Shown here one piece after another: positions 27,290-38,245 of a stretch of DNA of 64,000 nucleotides (position 1 is the first letter of the stretch; each line of letters begins with the position of its first letter). The translations under genes and the position numbers were made by a program. The stretch spans positions 1 to 64,000 of the forward strand of contig NZ_LZLQ01000024.1 of NCBI RefSeq assembly GCF_001673315.1, written 5' to 3'. Under the pieces are notes generated by a model that did no database searches, had not been told where the DNA came from, and worked only from the letters and a program-made list of their open reading frames with translations. The stretch comes from Mycobacterium asiaticum. GTDB lineage: Bacteria > Actinomycetota > Actinomycetes > Mycobacteriales > Mycobacteriaceae.

Positions 27290-28960
27290 GTGGACGCGGA
27301 TGTCATCGTCATCGGTGCTGGACTGTCTGGCCTGGTCGCCGCTCACGAACTCACCCGAAGCGGCAAGAAGGTCGCGATCATCGACCAAGAAAACGAGGCC
27401 AACCTGGGCGGGCAGGCCTTTTGGTCGTTCGGCGGACTCTTTCTGGTCGATACCCCCGAACAGCGACACCTGGGTATCAAGGACTCGCTGGAACTGGCAT
27501 GGAGCGACTGGTGCGGCAGTGCGGCGTTTGACCGCCTCGACGACGAAGACTCGTGGGCTGAGAAGTGGGCTCGCGCCTATGTCGAGTTCGCGGCCGGTGA
27601 GAAACGCTCTTACCTGACCGACCTCGGCATCAAGTTGCTGCCCACCGTCGGCTGGGCCGAGCGCGGGGATCTGCGTGCCCAAGGGCACGGGAACTCGGTC
27701 CCGCGATTCCACATTGCTTGGGGCACCGGGACAGGAGTGGTCGAGCCGTTCGTGAACTCGGCCCGACGGGCCGCCGAAGATGGGCTGGTGACTTTCCATC
27801 ACCGGCACCGGGTAGACGAGTTGATCTACACCGACGGTGCGGTCACCGGGGTCAAAGGCGTCGTCCTGGCGGCCGACGACGCGATACGGGGCGCGTCGTC
27901 CAACCGTGACCAGGTTGGTGAGTTCGAGCTGTCGGCACCAGCGGTGATCATCACCACCGGTGGGATCGGCGCCAACCACGAGATGGTGCGACGCTATTGG
28001 CCGGACCGCTTGGGCACCCCGCCGTCGTCGATGATCACCGGCGTACCCGCGTACGTCGACGGCCGCATGCTCGACATCGCCCAAGACAGCGGTGTTCGGC
28101 TGGTCAATCGGGACCGGATGTGGCACTACACCGAAGGCGTCAACAACTGGGACCCGGTCTGGCCAAAGCATGCGATCCGAATCATTCCCGGGCCGTCTTC
28201 GATGTGGTTCGACGCCCTCGGCCGACGGCTGCCCGCACCCTGCCTGCCGGGCTACGACACTCTAGGCACGCTGAAGCATCTCCGCACCGACCCGGACATC
28301 GCGAAATACGACTACTCCTGGTTCATCCTGAACCAGAAGATCATCAAGAAGGAATTCGCGCTCTCAGGCTCGGAGCAGAACCCCGACATCACCGGTAAGA
28401 GCCTGATGGCCGTCCTTCAGGAACGCTTCTTCAACAGAGACGCCACCGGCCCGGTAGAGGCGTTCAAGACCCACGGCACCGACTTCACCGTCGCCGACAA
28501 TCTCGAAGAACTGATCGAGAAGATGAATGCTTTGACCGACGAGCCCCTGCTCGACGCGGCGAAAATCCGCTCGCAGATCGAAGCCCGGGACCTTCAGGTC
28601 GCCAACCCGTTCTGCAAGGACGTGCAGGTGCAGGGCATCCGCAACGCGCGGCGCGCGCTCGGCGATCGGTTAGGGCGGGTCGCTGCGCCGCACCGCATCC
28701 TGGACCCCAAAGCCGGACCTCTGATCGCGGCACGACTACACATCCTGACGCGAAAGACATTGGGCGGCATACAAACCGACCTATCATCGCGGGCGATCGG
28801 CAACGACGGTCAGCCGATTCGCGGCCTGTACGCGGCCGGGGAGGTAGCCGGCTTCGGTGGTGGCGGTGTGCACGGATACAACGCGCTGGAGGGGACATTC
28901 CTCGGCGGTTGCATCTTCTCCGGACGCGCCGCCGGACGCGGCGCCGCCCAAGACATCTGA
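27290..28960 (+). CDS. FAD-binding dehydrogenase (KstD/fumarate-reductase-like), Rv0785 type
   Basis: The 556-residue protein starts DADVIVIGAGLSGLVAAHEL and contains PAVIITTGGIGANHEMV and a C-terminal GLYAAGEVAGFGGGGVHGYN, the FAD-binding signature of the 3-ketosteroid dehydrogenase/fumarate reductase group. The pattern resembles Rv0785, annotated as an FAD-binding dehydrogenase. GTG 27290 is preceded by GGGAAAGG. It is probably controlled by the TetR protein upstream. A steroid or hydroxy-acid substrate is plausible but not shown. Confidence 0.85.
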   Translation: MDADVIVIGAGLSGLVAAHELTRSGKKVAIIDQENEANLGGQAFWSFGGLFLVDTPEQRHLGIKDSLELAWSDWCGSAAFDRLDDEDSWAEKWARAYVEFAAGEKRSYLTDLGIKLLPTVGWAERGDLRAQGHGNSVPRFHIAWGTGTGVVEPFVNSARRAAEDGLVTFHHRHRVDELIYTDGAVTGVKGVVLAADDAIRGASSNRDQVGEFELSAPAVIITTGGIGANHEMVRRYWPDRLGTPPSSMITGVPAYVDGRMLDIAQDSGVRLVNRDRMWHYTEGVNNWDPVWPKHAIRIIPGPSSMWFDALGRRLPAPCLPGYDTLGTLKHLRTDPDIAKYDYSWFILNQKIIKKEFALSGSEQNPDITGKSLMAVLQERFFNRDATGPVEAFKTHGTDFTVADNLEELIEKMNALTDEPLLDAAKIRSQIEARDLQVANPFCKDVQVQGIRNARRALGDRLGRVAAPHRILDPKAGPLIAARLHILTRKTLGGIQTDLSSRAIGNDGQPIRGLYAAGEVAGFGGGGVHGYNALEGTFLGGCIFSGRAAGRGAAQDI

Positions 28961-29331
28961 GCGCGGCGGCCATCGCAGTTCAACCGTGACCCGTCGAGCG
29001 CCGGACCCGCCGATGACCGCCTAGTGAAAACGTGAAATCCTAACGGCGACAATCGAACCGAGAGGGCGAGCATCCCCGCAGCAACGATCCTGGGCGCCCA
29101 TGCCGCTGTCCACGGCGGATTGGTCTGCCGTCCCGCTGCCGCAGCCGATCGGACAACGAATACCCTTCTCCGCCAGATGATTTCGACGATAACGCGGGGG
29201 AACACACCGGGCGGTGGCTAGGTAGCGTCAAAACGGAGCCCCGTCGCCAAAAAGGTGTTTCCCACGGGGGCGATATCGCCTCAGCCTCGCGCCTCCCACC
29301 GACGTCGGCCACAATCAGGCAAGATGGGCCC
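28961..29331. other. 371-bp intergenic region upstream of prrA
   Basis: No open frame here has family features. A short plus-strand frame beginning [16 protein letters not shown] at 29099 stops within about 25 codons. The region marks the right edge of the insertion carrying the two TetR modules and must hold the prrAB promoter. I see no clear dyad. Confidence 0.45.
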
Positions 29332-30033
29332 ATGGACACTGGTGTGAACTCACCTCGGGTCTTGGTCGTTGACGACGACTCCGACGTGCTTGCCTCGCTG
29401 GAGCGCGGTTTGCGGTTGTCCGGATTCGAGGTGTCAACCGCGGTCGACGGCGCCGAGGCTCTGCGCAGCGCGACCGAGACCAGGCCGGACGCGATCGTGC
29501 TCGACATCAATATGCCGGTGCTGGACGGCGTGAGTGTGGTCACGGCCTTGCGCGCGATGGACAACGACGTACCGGTGTGCGTGCTCAGCGCCCGCAGTTC
29601 GGTGGACGACAGGGTGGCCGGCCTGGAGGCCGGCGCCGACGACTACCTGGTCAAGCCGTTCGTGCTGGCCGAACTGGTGGCGCGGGTCCGCGCGCTGCTG
29701 CGACGACGCGGCTCCACTGCCACGTCGTCGTCGGAAACCATCACCGTCGGCCCGCTCGAAGTGGACATTCCAGGTCGCCGTGCCCGCGTCAACGGCGTCG
29801 ACGTCGACCTGACCAAGCGGGAGTTCGATCTGCTCGCCGTGCTGGCCGAGCACAAGACGGCGGTCTTGTCGCGCGCCCAACTACTCGAACTTGTGTGGGG
29901 TTACGACTTCGCCGCCGACACCAACGTCGTCGACGTCTTCATCGGATATCTGCGGCGCAAGCTGGAGGCCAACGGTGGCCCGCGCCTGCTGCACACCGTC
30001 CGGGGAGTCGGGTTCGTGCTCCGAATGCAATGA
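29332..30033 (+). CDS. prrA: Response regulator PrrA
   Basis: The 233-residue protein has a receiver domain with acidic pocket VDDDSD, phospho-acceptor Asp58 in IVLDINMP and Lys108 in YLVKPF. An OmpR/PhoB winged-helix domain follows ([16 protein letters not shown], then [14 protein letters not shown]). It is nearly identical to my memory of M. tuberculosis PrrA (Rv0903c, about 236 residues), an essential regulator involved in early intracellular growth and respiration. prrB follows after 25 bp. Confidence 0.95.
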   Translation: MDTGVNSPRVLVVDDDSDVLASLERGLRLSGFEVSTAVDGAEALRSATETRPDAIVLDINMPVLDGVSVVTALRAMDNDVPVCVLSARSSVDDRVAGLEAGADDYLVKPFVLAELVARVRALLRRRGSTATSSSETITVGPLEVDIPGRRARVNGVDVDLTKREFDLLAVLAEHKTAVLSRAQLLELVWGYDFAADTNVVDVFIGYLRRKLEANGGPRLLHTVRGVGFVLRMQ

Positions 30034-30058
30034 GTGCGGTAGGTGCCCCATGGTGGCG

Positions 30059-31399
30059 ATGAATTTCCTGTCCCGAATTTTCGCGCGCACGCCCTCCCTC
30101 CGGACTCGAGTGGTGGTCGCCACGGTCATCGGTGCGGCCATCCCAGTACTGATCGTCGGTGCAGTGGTGTGGGTGGGCATCACCAAGGACCGCAAGGAAC
30201 GGCTGGACCGCCGGCTGGACGAGGCTGCGGGTTTCGCGATCCCGTTCGTGCCGCGGGGGCTGGACGAGATCCCCCGCTCCCCCAACGACCACGACGCCCT
30301 CATCACGGTCCGCCGCGGCAACGTGATCAAGTCGAGTTCTGATATCACGCTGCCCAGACTGCAGGCCGACTACGGCGACACCTTCATCCACGGGGTGCGT
30401 TACCGGGTGCGCACTGTGGAGATCCCGGGGCCGGAACCCACCTCGCTGGCCGTCGGTGCGACGTATGACGCGACGTATGCCGAGACCAACAACCTGCATC
30501 GACGAGTGCTGCTGATCTGTGGTTTCGCCATCAGCGCGGCGGCCGTGTTCGCCTGGCTGCTGGCCGCTTTCGCAGTGCGTCCGTTCAAACAACTAGCCGA
30601 GCAGACCCGATCGATCGATGCGGGCGATGAGGCGCCGCGGGTCGAAGTGCACGGCGCCAGTGAGGCGGTCGAGATCGCCGAGGCCATGCGAGGCATGCTG
30701 CAACGCATCTGGAACGAACAGAACCGAACGCAAGAGGCGCTGGCGTCGGCGCGTGACTTCGCGGCGGTTTCCTCGCACGAATTGCGCACACCGCTGACGG
30801 CGATGCGCACCAATCTCGAAGTGCTTTCCACTCTTGATCTGCCCGACGACCAACGCAAAGAAGTGCTCAACGACGTTATCCGCACCCAGTCGCGGATCGA
30901 GGCCACGCTCAGCGCGCTGGAGCGGCTGGCCCAGGGCGAACTATCCACCTCCGATGACCATGTGCCGGTCGACATCACCGACTTGCTCGACCGTGCCGCC
31001 CACGACGCCACGCGCATCTATCCGGACCTGGACGTGTCCCTGGTGCCGTCGCCGACATGCATCATCGTCGGGATGCCGGCTGGATTGCGGCTGGCCGTGG
31101 ACAACGCGATCGCCAATGCCGTCAAGCACGGCGGTGCGACCCGGGTGCAGTTGTCGGCGGTCAGTTCGCGCGCTGGTGTTGAGATCGCTGTCGACGACGA
31201 CGGCTCCGGAGTGCCCGAGGAAGAGCGCCTGGTGGTGTTCGAGCGCTTCTCACGGGGATCGACGGCCTCGCATTCAGGCTCCGGACTCGGACTGGCATTG
31301 GTCGCCCAGCAGGCGCACCTGCACGGCGGGACCGCGTCATTGGAGAACAGCCCGCTCGGTGGCGCGCGGATGATATTGCGCCTGCCGGGCCCCAGCTGA
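30059..31399 (+). CDS. prrB: Sensor histidine kinase PrrB
   Basis: The 446-residue protein has a membrane helix at about 18-40, an extracytoplasmic domain to about 145, a second helix at about 150-172, a HAMP linker, the phospho-acceptor His240 in SSHELRTPL, and an HATPase domain with DNAIANAVKHGG and GSGLGLALVAQQ. It pairs with PrrA. ATG 30059 gives the length of the M. tuberculosis protein; an in-frame ATG lies nine bases earlier. The stop lies 12 bp from that of arfC, which is convergent. Confidence 0.94.
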   Translation: MNFLSRIFARTPSLRTRVVVATVIGAAIPVLIVGAVVWVGITKDRKERLDRRLDEAAGFAIPFVPRGLDEIPRSPNDHDALITVRRGNVIKSSSDITLPRLQADYGDTFIHGVRYRVRTVEIPGPEPTSLAVGATYDATYAETNNLHRRVLLICGFAISAAAVFAWLLAAFAVRPFKQLAEQTRSIDAGDEAPRVEVHGASEAVEIAEAMRGMLQRIWNEQNRTQEALASARDFAAVSSHELRTPLTAMRTNLEVLSTLDLPDDQRKEVLNDVIRTQSRIEATLSALERLAQGELSTSDDHVPVDITDLLDRAAHDATRIYPDLDVSLVPSPTCIIVGMPAGLRLAVDNAIANAVKHGGATRVQLSAVSSRAGVEIAVDDDGSGVPEEERLVVFERFSRGSTASHSGSGLGLALVAQQAHLHGGTASLENSPLGGARMILRLPGPS

Positions 31400-31411
31400 A
31401 CTTCCCGGCCT

Positions 31412-32227
31412 CTACTTCTTGCGGGTGCTCTTGCTCCACGCCGTGAAAAACGCCCGCGCGGCGAACTCCTCGTTCTGAAACCAGACCTGAGCCTCGATGT
31501 CGTCGTAGTCCGGGTCGCCGGGGGTGTAGAAGAGGCGCGAGTCGGTGCGACCTTTGACCGGCCAGTCCTCTGGCCCGCTGCCGTCCGGGCTGGCTCGCAT
31601 GGAGCCCGGCCCGTAGGGCGCGTAGGGCATCAGTGGGGGTAACACCAAGGTGGGTGTATCGTCGCTGATCGGAATCTTGTTGGTCGCAGGATCTTTCGAC
31701 CGCGGGATCCGCTTGGTTGGTGCGCCTTGCGGCCTCGGCCGCGGCCTCGCCTTGGTGGGCGCGCCCTTCTTGGCCGGCACCTTCTTGGCCGGAACTTTTC
31801 TGGCCGCCGCCTTCTTGGCCGGCACCTTCTTGACGACGGGAATACGCTGCGTCGCAGGGTCTTTGGCGACCGGGATCCTCTCCGTAGGAGCATCCCTGAT
31901 CATTGAGATTCTTTCCGTGACAGGGTCTCCGGTAACTGGAATGTCGCCCGTCGCAACCTCTTTGGTGGTGCGCTTCCTCGGTGGTGCTTTTGTTACGGCC
32001 TTCTTGGTCGGTGGTCCCGTTTCGGCGGCCGGGATCTTCTTGGTCGGCGCCTCGGCGGGAGGTGCTCTCATCACCGGCGGGCTGGGTTCCTGGGGTGTCG
32101 GGGTCGGCTCCACCAGGGCCCAGGCCGGCATTTGCACTTTGGCGGGCCGGACCAGCAACGCGAACGTCAGCGCCATTCCCAACGCGAAGGACAGGGCGGC
32201 CAGCCACCAGTGCACGTGGTCGCTCAC
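31412..32227 (-). CDS. arfC: ArfC-like membrane protein with Lys/Pro-rich linker
   Basis: The 271-residue protein starts VSDHVHWWLAALSFALGMAL, a membrane anchor like that of ArfC (Rv0901). A basic linker of about 160 residues follows, with repeated DPATxRIPV-type units and a VPAKKAAARKVPAKK run. It ends in a small domain containing YAPYGPGSMRA, VKGRTDSRLFYTPGDPDYD and AQVWFQNEEFAARAFF, found in ArfC and similar to the so-called sunset domain. M. tuberculosis ArfC is about 174 residues, so the linker is expanded. GTG 32227 overlaps the arfB stop as GTGA. ArfB and ArfC support the ArfA porin. Confidence 0.8.
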   Translation of the reverse strand: MSDHVHWWLAALSFALGMALTFALLVRPAKVQMPAWALVEPTPTPQEPSPPVMRAPPAEAPTKKIPAAETGPPTKKAVTKAPPRKRTTKEVATGDIPVTGDPVTERISMIRDAPTERIPVAKDPATQRIPVVKKVPAKKAAARKVPAKKVPAKKGAPTKARPRPRPQGAPTKRIPRSKDPATNKIPISDDTPTLVLPPLMPYAPYGPGSMRASPDGSGPEDWPVKGRTDSRLFYTPGDPDYDDIEAQVWFQNEEFAARAFFTAWSKSTRKK

Positions 32228-34005
32228 CTTCTGACCTCGATCCCCGGCCACTGGGAAGGCGGGCCAGGCCAACGCGGCTGCCACAGCTCGGGCTCCGGCT
32301 CACGCTCTTCGGACTCGGACGCCACGGGTTCCGACTTGGCAATGTCCGGTTCAGGTTCGGATGCAACCGGCTCAGGCTCGGGTGCAACCGGCTCGGGATC
32401 GAGTGCAACCGGCTCAGGCTCGGGTGCAACCGGCTCAGGCTCGGACTGGCGTCTGGGCGGCGGCTCAGGCTCGGATGTCCCAAGATCGAATCCCTGCCAT
32501 GAAGCCGGAGCGCTAGGCCACTGCGGCTGCGACACCTTCCTTGCGACCGGCTCATCAGCGGTTGGTGACTCGGCGACCGCCGACGCGAGGTCGGGTTCGG
32601 GTTCGGGCTCGGGTTGGGGTTCAGGGGCCGGCTCGGGTTCGGGGGCCCGCTCGGGCTCACGGGCCGGCTCGGGCTGGGGAGCCGGCCTGGACTCCGCTGT
32701 CCAAAGGTCGAATCCGTGCCATTGCCCCGCAGCGCTAGGCCACTGCGGTTGCGCTACTTCCGTCGCCGGATCCTCTGTCGCCGGGGACTCGGCGATTTCT
32801 GGTTCGACTTCAAGCTTCGCGGGCTCGGACTGGGGCTCGGGCTCGGACTGGGGCTCGGGCTCCGGCTCGATTTCGGGCTCCGCGAACACAACCTCCGCAG
32901 AGACGGGCTCCACCTCGGGCTCGGGCTCGGGCTCCGCGGACACAGGCTCCGGCTCTGGTTCCGGTTCGAGTTCAAGCTACGCGGGCTCGGGATGGGGCAC
33001 TGGCTCTGGCTCGAAGTCGGGCTCCGCGAACACAGGCTCCGGCTCCGGTTCGGGCTCCGCGGACACGGGCTCCGGCTCCGGTTCGGGCTCCGCGAACACG
33101 GGCTCCGGCTCGAATTCAGGCTCCGCGGACACGGGCTCCGGCTCGAATTCAGGCTCCGCGGACACGGGCTCCGGTTCGAGTTCAAGCTTCGCGGGCTCGG
33201 GTTCCGGCTCGAATTCGGGCTCCGCGAACACGGGCTCCGGCTCCGGTTCGGGCTCCGCGAACACGGGCTCCGGCTCCGGTTCGGGCTCCGGCTCCGGCTC
33301 TGGTTGCGGTTCGAGTTCAAGCGTCGCGGGCTCGGGATGGGGCTCTGGCACTGCCTCTGGCTCGAAGTCGGGCTCCGCGAACACCGGCTCCGGCTCTGGC
33401 TGGGCGGACACGGGTTCCGGCTCGAACTCGCGCTCCGCAGACACGGGGTCCGGCTCCGGCACGAACTCGGACTCCGCGGACACCGGCTCCGGCTCTGGTT
33501 CCAGCTCGGATTCGCGCTCAGCGGACACACGCTCCGGCTCGGAGACGAACTCGGGCTCTGCGGACACGGGCTCCGCTTCCGACCCGGGTTCCGGCTCAGG
33601 CTCCGCCGCGGGCTCGAACTCCGGCGACACGGACCTAAACTCCGATTCGTCCTCAGCGGTCGGGGTCACCTGCGGCTCGGACGCAGTCTCTGCCGCGACA
33701 GGCTCCGCCTCCGTCGGCCCCGGGCCAGCGTCAGCCACTGCCGCAGCGGCTAAGGGCTCCCGCTCTACCGCCTCAGACTCGCCCGACCGCTGCGACGCCG
33801 ACTCGGACCACTGCGGTGCCGTCACGTCGGGCGTCGTTCCAGCACCATCCCCTACCGGAAGGTCGGACACCGGCTGAGAGACCTCCGGCGCAGCTTCAAC
33901 CGGCTGGGCGCCGGCCCTCCGCGTCAGCGCGACGATTCCGTAGGCCGCGGCCGAACCAGCCACGAAGGCAGCCAGGTACACCAGCCACTGGATCAAAAAA
34001 CCCAT
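32224..34005 (-). pseudogene. arfB: Greatly expanded ArfB-like protein with Glu-Pro repeats and one internal stop
   Basis: Starts [20 protein letters not shown], a membrane anchor like that of the 50-residue ArfB (Rv0900), at the same place after arfA. It continues for 593 codons, mostly acidic Glu-Pro repeats ([20 protein letters not shown]). A QWPSxxxxWxGFDL-like motif occurs about three times in the distal half. A TAG at 32977-32979 cuts the frame after 342 residues; equivalent repeat copies read AAG (Lys). Both halves are in the same frame. It may make a shortened acidic protein, or the stop may be an error or read through. It ends with GTGA overlap onto arfC. Confidence 0.72.
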
Positions 34006-34016
34006 GCTCGTCCCCC

Positions 34017-35030
34017 CTAGCTGACCACGATCTCGACGCGGCGGTTCTTGGCGCGACCGTCCTCCGTGTCGTTGCTGGCGATCGGACTGGCCGACCCGAG
34101 ACCCTTGGCGGTGACGTGGTCGCGGGCCACACCGTTCGCGATGAGGTACTCGGCGACCGCGGTGGCCCGCTGGTTACTCAACGGAATGTTCATCGCTTCG
34201 ACGCCGCTGTTGTCGGCGTAGCCGTTGATGGTGACCCGCGCGTCGGGACATGACTTGAGTTTGTCAGCCACCTTGATCAACATCTGTTTGTCTTCGGTGG
34301 TGAGGACGAGGCCGTCGTTACCGAAAGCGAGCGGTCCTCCGGTCATCGCGTTGATCGCGGCTTGCAGGTCGTTGCAGGAGGGGGTCCCCGGTGCGGGCGT
34401 AGACGGGGCGCCCGGCGTGATCTGCCCCCTGGTGGCGATTTTGCTGCTGATGCTCACGTCGGGCCAGGCGCCGGCCGCCGCACGCTCGACCGCGGCCTTC
34501 TGTTCGGGCGACGGGGCGGTGCCACTCATGGTGACGGTGTCCTGTTCAACCCTCAGAGTGAAGTCAGGGATCGGCGCTCCGGCACTGAAGACGGGTTCAG
34601 CCGCGGCGAAATCGAGAGCGCGCACCGGAAGATCAATACGGATCTGGTCGACCACGTTGACACCTGGCGCCAACATTGCGCGTAGGGACTGCATCAATGT
34701 CGCCTTGGCGGCCGCGTCGGGGAAATCGCCGATCAAGGTGATGCTGTTGCCGTTGCGGCTGATCGACAGCAGCGATAACGGTCGGTTCCCAGCGCTGGGA
34801 GTAGCGACGGGACTGGTAACAGTGGGCAGGTCGCCGGTGGGTCCGTTGACGCCGCTCGGCCGCTCATACGCCCCGTAACCGATCATTGCGAGCAGGATCG
34901 GGATCGCTGCGACGCCGATCAACCAGAGCCGGACGAGCTGCCGACGGTCGACTCTTGGGGTGGGCTCGCCGCTGCTTTGCTCGGCGGCGGGCGCGACTGG
35001 TTCGTCGACGCCCACTTCTGCCCCCACCAT
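34017..35030 (-). CDS. arfA: Outer-envelope porin-like protein ArfA (OmpATb)
   Basis: The 337-residue protein has a cytoplasmic N-tail, a membrane segment ([20 protein letters not shown]), a central pair of BON-like repeats about 95-215, and a C-terminal OmpA-like peptidoglycan-binding domain with [20 protein letters not shown] and [10 protein letters not shown]. ArfA (Rv0899) forms pores at low pH and, with ArfB and ArfC, is needed for ammonia release and acid adaptation in M. tuberculosis. ATG 35030 follows GAGGAGCG. arfB starts 11 bp after its stop. Confidence 0.92.
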   Translation of the reverse strand: MVGAEVGVDEPVAPAAEQSSGEPTPRVDRRQLVRLWLIGVAAIPILLAMIGYGAYERPSGVNGPTGDLPTVTSPVATPSAGNRPLSLLSISRNGNSITLIGDFPDAAAKATLMQSLRAMLAPGVNVVDQIRIDLPVRALDFAAAEPVFSAGAPIPDFTLRVEQDTVTMSGTAPSPEQKAAVERAAAGAWPDVSISSKIATRGQITPGAPSTPAPGTPSCNDLQAAINAMTGGPLAFGNDGLVLTTEDKQMLIKVADKLKSCPDARVTINGYADNSGVEAMNIPLSNQRATAVAEYLIANGVARDHVTAKGLGSASPIASNDTEDGRAKNRRVEIVVS

Positions 35031-35127
35031 CGCTCCTCACTGATACCGGCTTGTTGCCCTTTCCAGGCGTTATGAAGCCTACCGAGTCCACCCCGGTGTA
35101 CTGGCCATTGTCGGGCACACTGGAGCA

Positions 35128-35391
35128 ATGGGTAACGGCAGGAAATCAGTAGACAACGAGACCTTGGCGCACATCCAGGACCTGGTCGCCGAAGAGAAAG
35201 CACTGCGTGCTGCCCTGCAGGACGGTGAAATCAGCGAGTCAGAGGAACACCGGCAACTGCGCCGCGTCGAAGTCGAACTCGACCAGTGCTGGGACCTGCT
35301 GCGGCAGCGACGGGCGCTGCGTGAGACCGGCGGCGACCCACGCGAAGCGGCGGTGCGTCCGGGCGACGAGGTCGAGGGCTACCTCAACTGA
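35128..35391 (+). CDS. DUF2630 protein, Rv0898c homologue
   Basis: The 87-residue soluble protein is almost entirely helical, with HIQDLVAEEKALRAALQDGE and a DQCWDLLRQRRALRE helix, matching DUF2630. It diverges from arfA with 97 bp between starts. The last codons overlap the next frame: the TGA stop shares bases with a CTG that seems to begin the FAD oxidoreductase. The function is not known. Confidence 0.83.
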   Translation: MGNGRKSVDNETLAHIQDLVAEEKALRAALQDGEISESEEHRQLRRVEVELDQCWDLLRQRRALRETGGDPREAAVRPGDEVEGYLN

Positions 35392-36952
35392 CGCGGGCTG
35401 ATCACGATGTAATCATCGTGGGCGGCGGTCACAACGGCCTGGTCGCGGCCGGTTATCTGGCCCGCGCGGGCCTGCGGGTGCATCTGCTCGAACGGTTGGC
35501 GCACGTCGGCGGGGCCGCGGTGTCGACTCAGCTCTTCGAGGGCGTCGACGTCCGCCTGTCGCGCTACTCGTATCTTGTCAGCCTGCTCCCGCCGCGCATC
35601 CTGGCCGACCTTGGTGCCCAGGTGCGTTTGCTGACGCGACCCTATTCGTCCTATACCCCGGATCCCGCAACGGCTGGACGCGCCGGCCTGCTGGTCGGAT
35701 CCACGAGCACCTTCGGGGCGATCGGAGCGGCGGGCGACGAGCAGGGATTCGCCGCCTTCTACCGCCGCTGTCGGTTGGTGACCCGGCCACTCTGGCCCAC
35801 GCTGCTGGAACCGCTGCGCACCCGCGAGCAAGCCCGCCGTCTCGTCCTAGCCGGCGGAGACCGGGACACCGCGGCCGCCTGGCACGCGATGACCGACGAG
35901 CCCATCGGTCATGCGATCACCAGCATGGTGCGCAACGACCTGGTCCGCGGGGTTGTCGCCACGGATGCGCTGATCGGCACCTTCGCTCGCCTGGATGAGC
36001 CTTCGCTGGTGCAGAACAAATGCTTTCTGTACCACGTGCTTGGCGGCGGTACCGGCGAGTGGAACGTGCCTGTCGGCGGAATGGGTGCGGTGTCGTCGGC
36101 TCTGGCGACCGCAGCCATCCGTCACGGAGCCGAAATCACTACCGGCGCAGATGTTTTCGCCATCAGCCCGGACGGCGAGGTGCACTACCGCAATGACGGT
36201 GACGAGCATCGGGTTCACGGCCGGTTCGTCCTGGCCGGCGTGAGCCCGGCGGTGCTGGCCGAACTACTCGGTGAACCGGCACCGGCACTGGCACCGGGCT
36301 CCCAGATCAAGGTCAACATGGTGCTGCGCCGCTTGCCCGGACTGCGGGATCCCCACGTCCGTCCGGACCAGGCCTTCGCCGGGACCTTTCACGTCAACCA
36401 GACGTGGTCGCAACTCGACGCCGGATACGTGCGGGCATCAGCAGGACAGGTGCCGGACCCGGTGCCCTGCGAGGCTTACTGCCACTCACTGACCGACCCG
36501 AGCATCGTCGGAAGCGGTCATCGTGGGGTCCAGACCATGACGGTGTTCGGTCTGCACGCACCGCACTCCACGTTTGGGTCCCTAGACCCCGCCGAGTTGC
36601 GCCGACGGCTCACCGACTCGCTGCTCGCATCGCTGAATTCGGTTCTGGCCGAACCCATTCAGGATGAGCTACTGACCGACGCACACGGCCGTCCCTGCCT
36701 GGAGACGACGACCACCCTGGACCTGCAGCACGCTCTGCGGATGCCAGCGGGCAACATCTTTCACGGCGCGTTGTCGTGGCCGTTCGTGGACGACGACCCC
36801 TTGGACACGCCGGCGCGCCAGTGGGGGGTCGCCACCGAGCACCCGCGGATCATGGTGTGCGGTTCCGGCGCCCGCCGCGGCGGCGCGGTGTCGGGCATCG
36901 GCGGGCACAACGCCGCGATGGCGGTGTTAGCGGCGAGCCGACGGACGGACGC

Positions 36953-36956
<4 letters not shown>
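35388..36956 (+). CDS. FAD-dependent amine-oxidase/phytoene-desaturase-like oxidoreductase, Rv0897c homologue
   Basis: The 522-residue protein has the Rossmann motif VIIVGGGHNGLVAAGYLARA and a C-terminal GSGARRGGAVSGIGGHNAA, both typical of the phytoene-desaturase/amine-oxidase group. The motif's leading strand (DHDVIIVGGG) lies upstream of the first ATG/GTG-type start (GTG 35418), so translation should begin earlier. The frame fits LTRADHDV, where M. tuberculosis has MTRADHDV, so CTG 35388 (within CTGA, overlapping the previous stop) is proposed. The stop shares CTAG with gltA2, which is convergent. Confidence 0.78.

Positions 36957-38245
<1,289 letters not shown>

Noticed and set aside
32132..33877. 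Long plus-strand frame of Gly-Ser repeats ([12 protein letters not shown]) opposite arfB, and a second antisense frame rich in Leu/Arg
   Set aside because: They are mirror images of the Glu-Pro repeat codons of arfB. They have no start signal or family match, and the anchor, order and GTGA coupling of arfB favour the minus strand.
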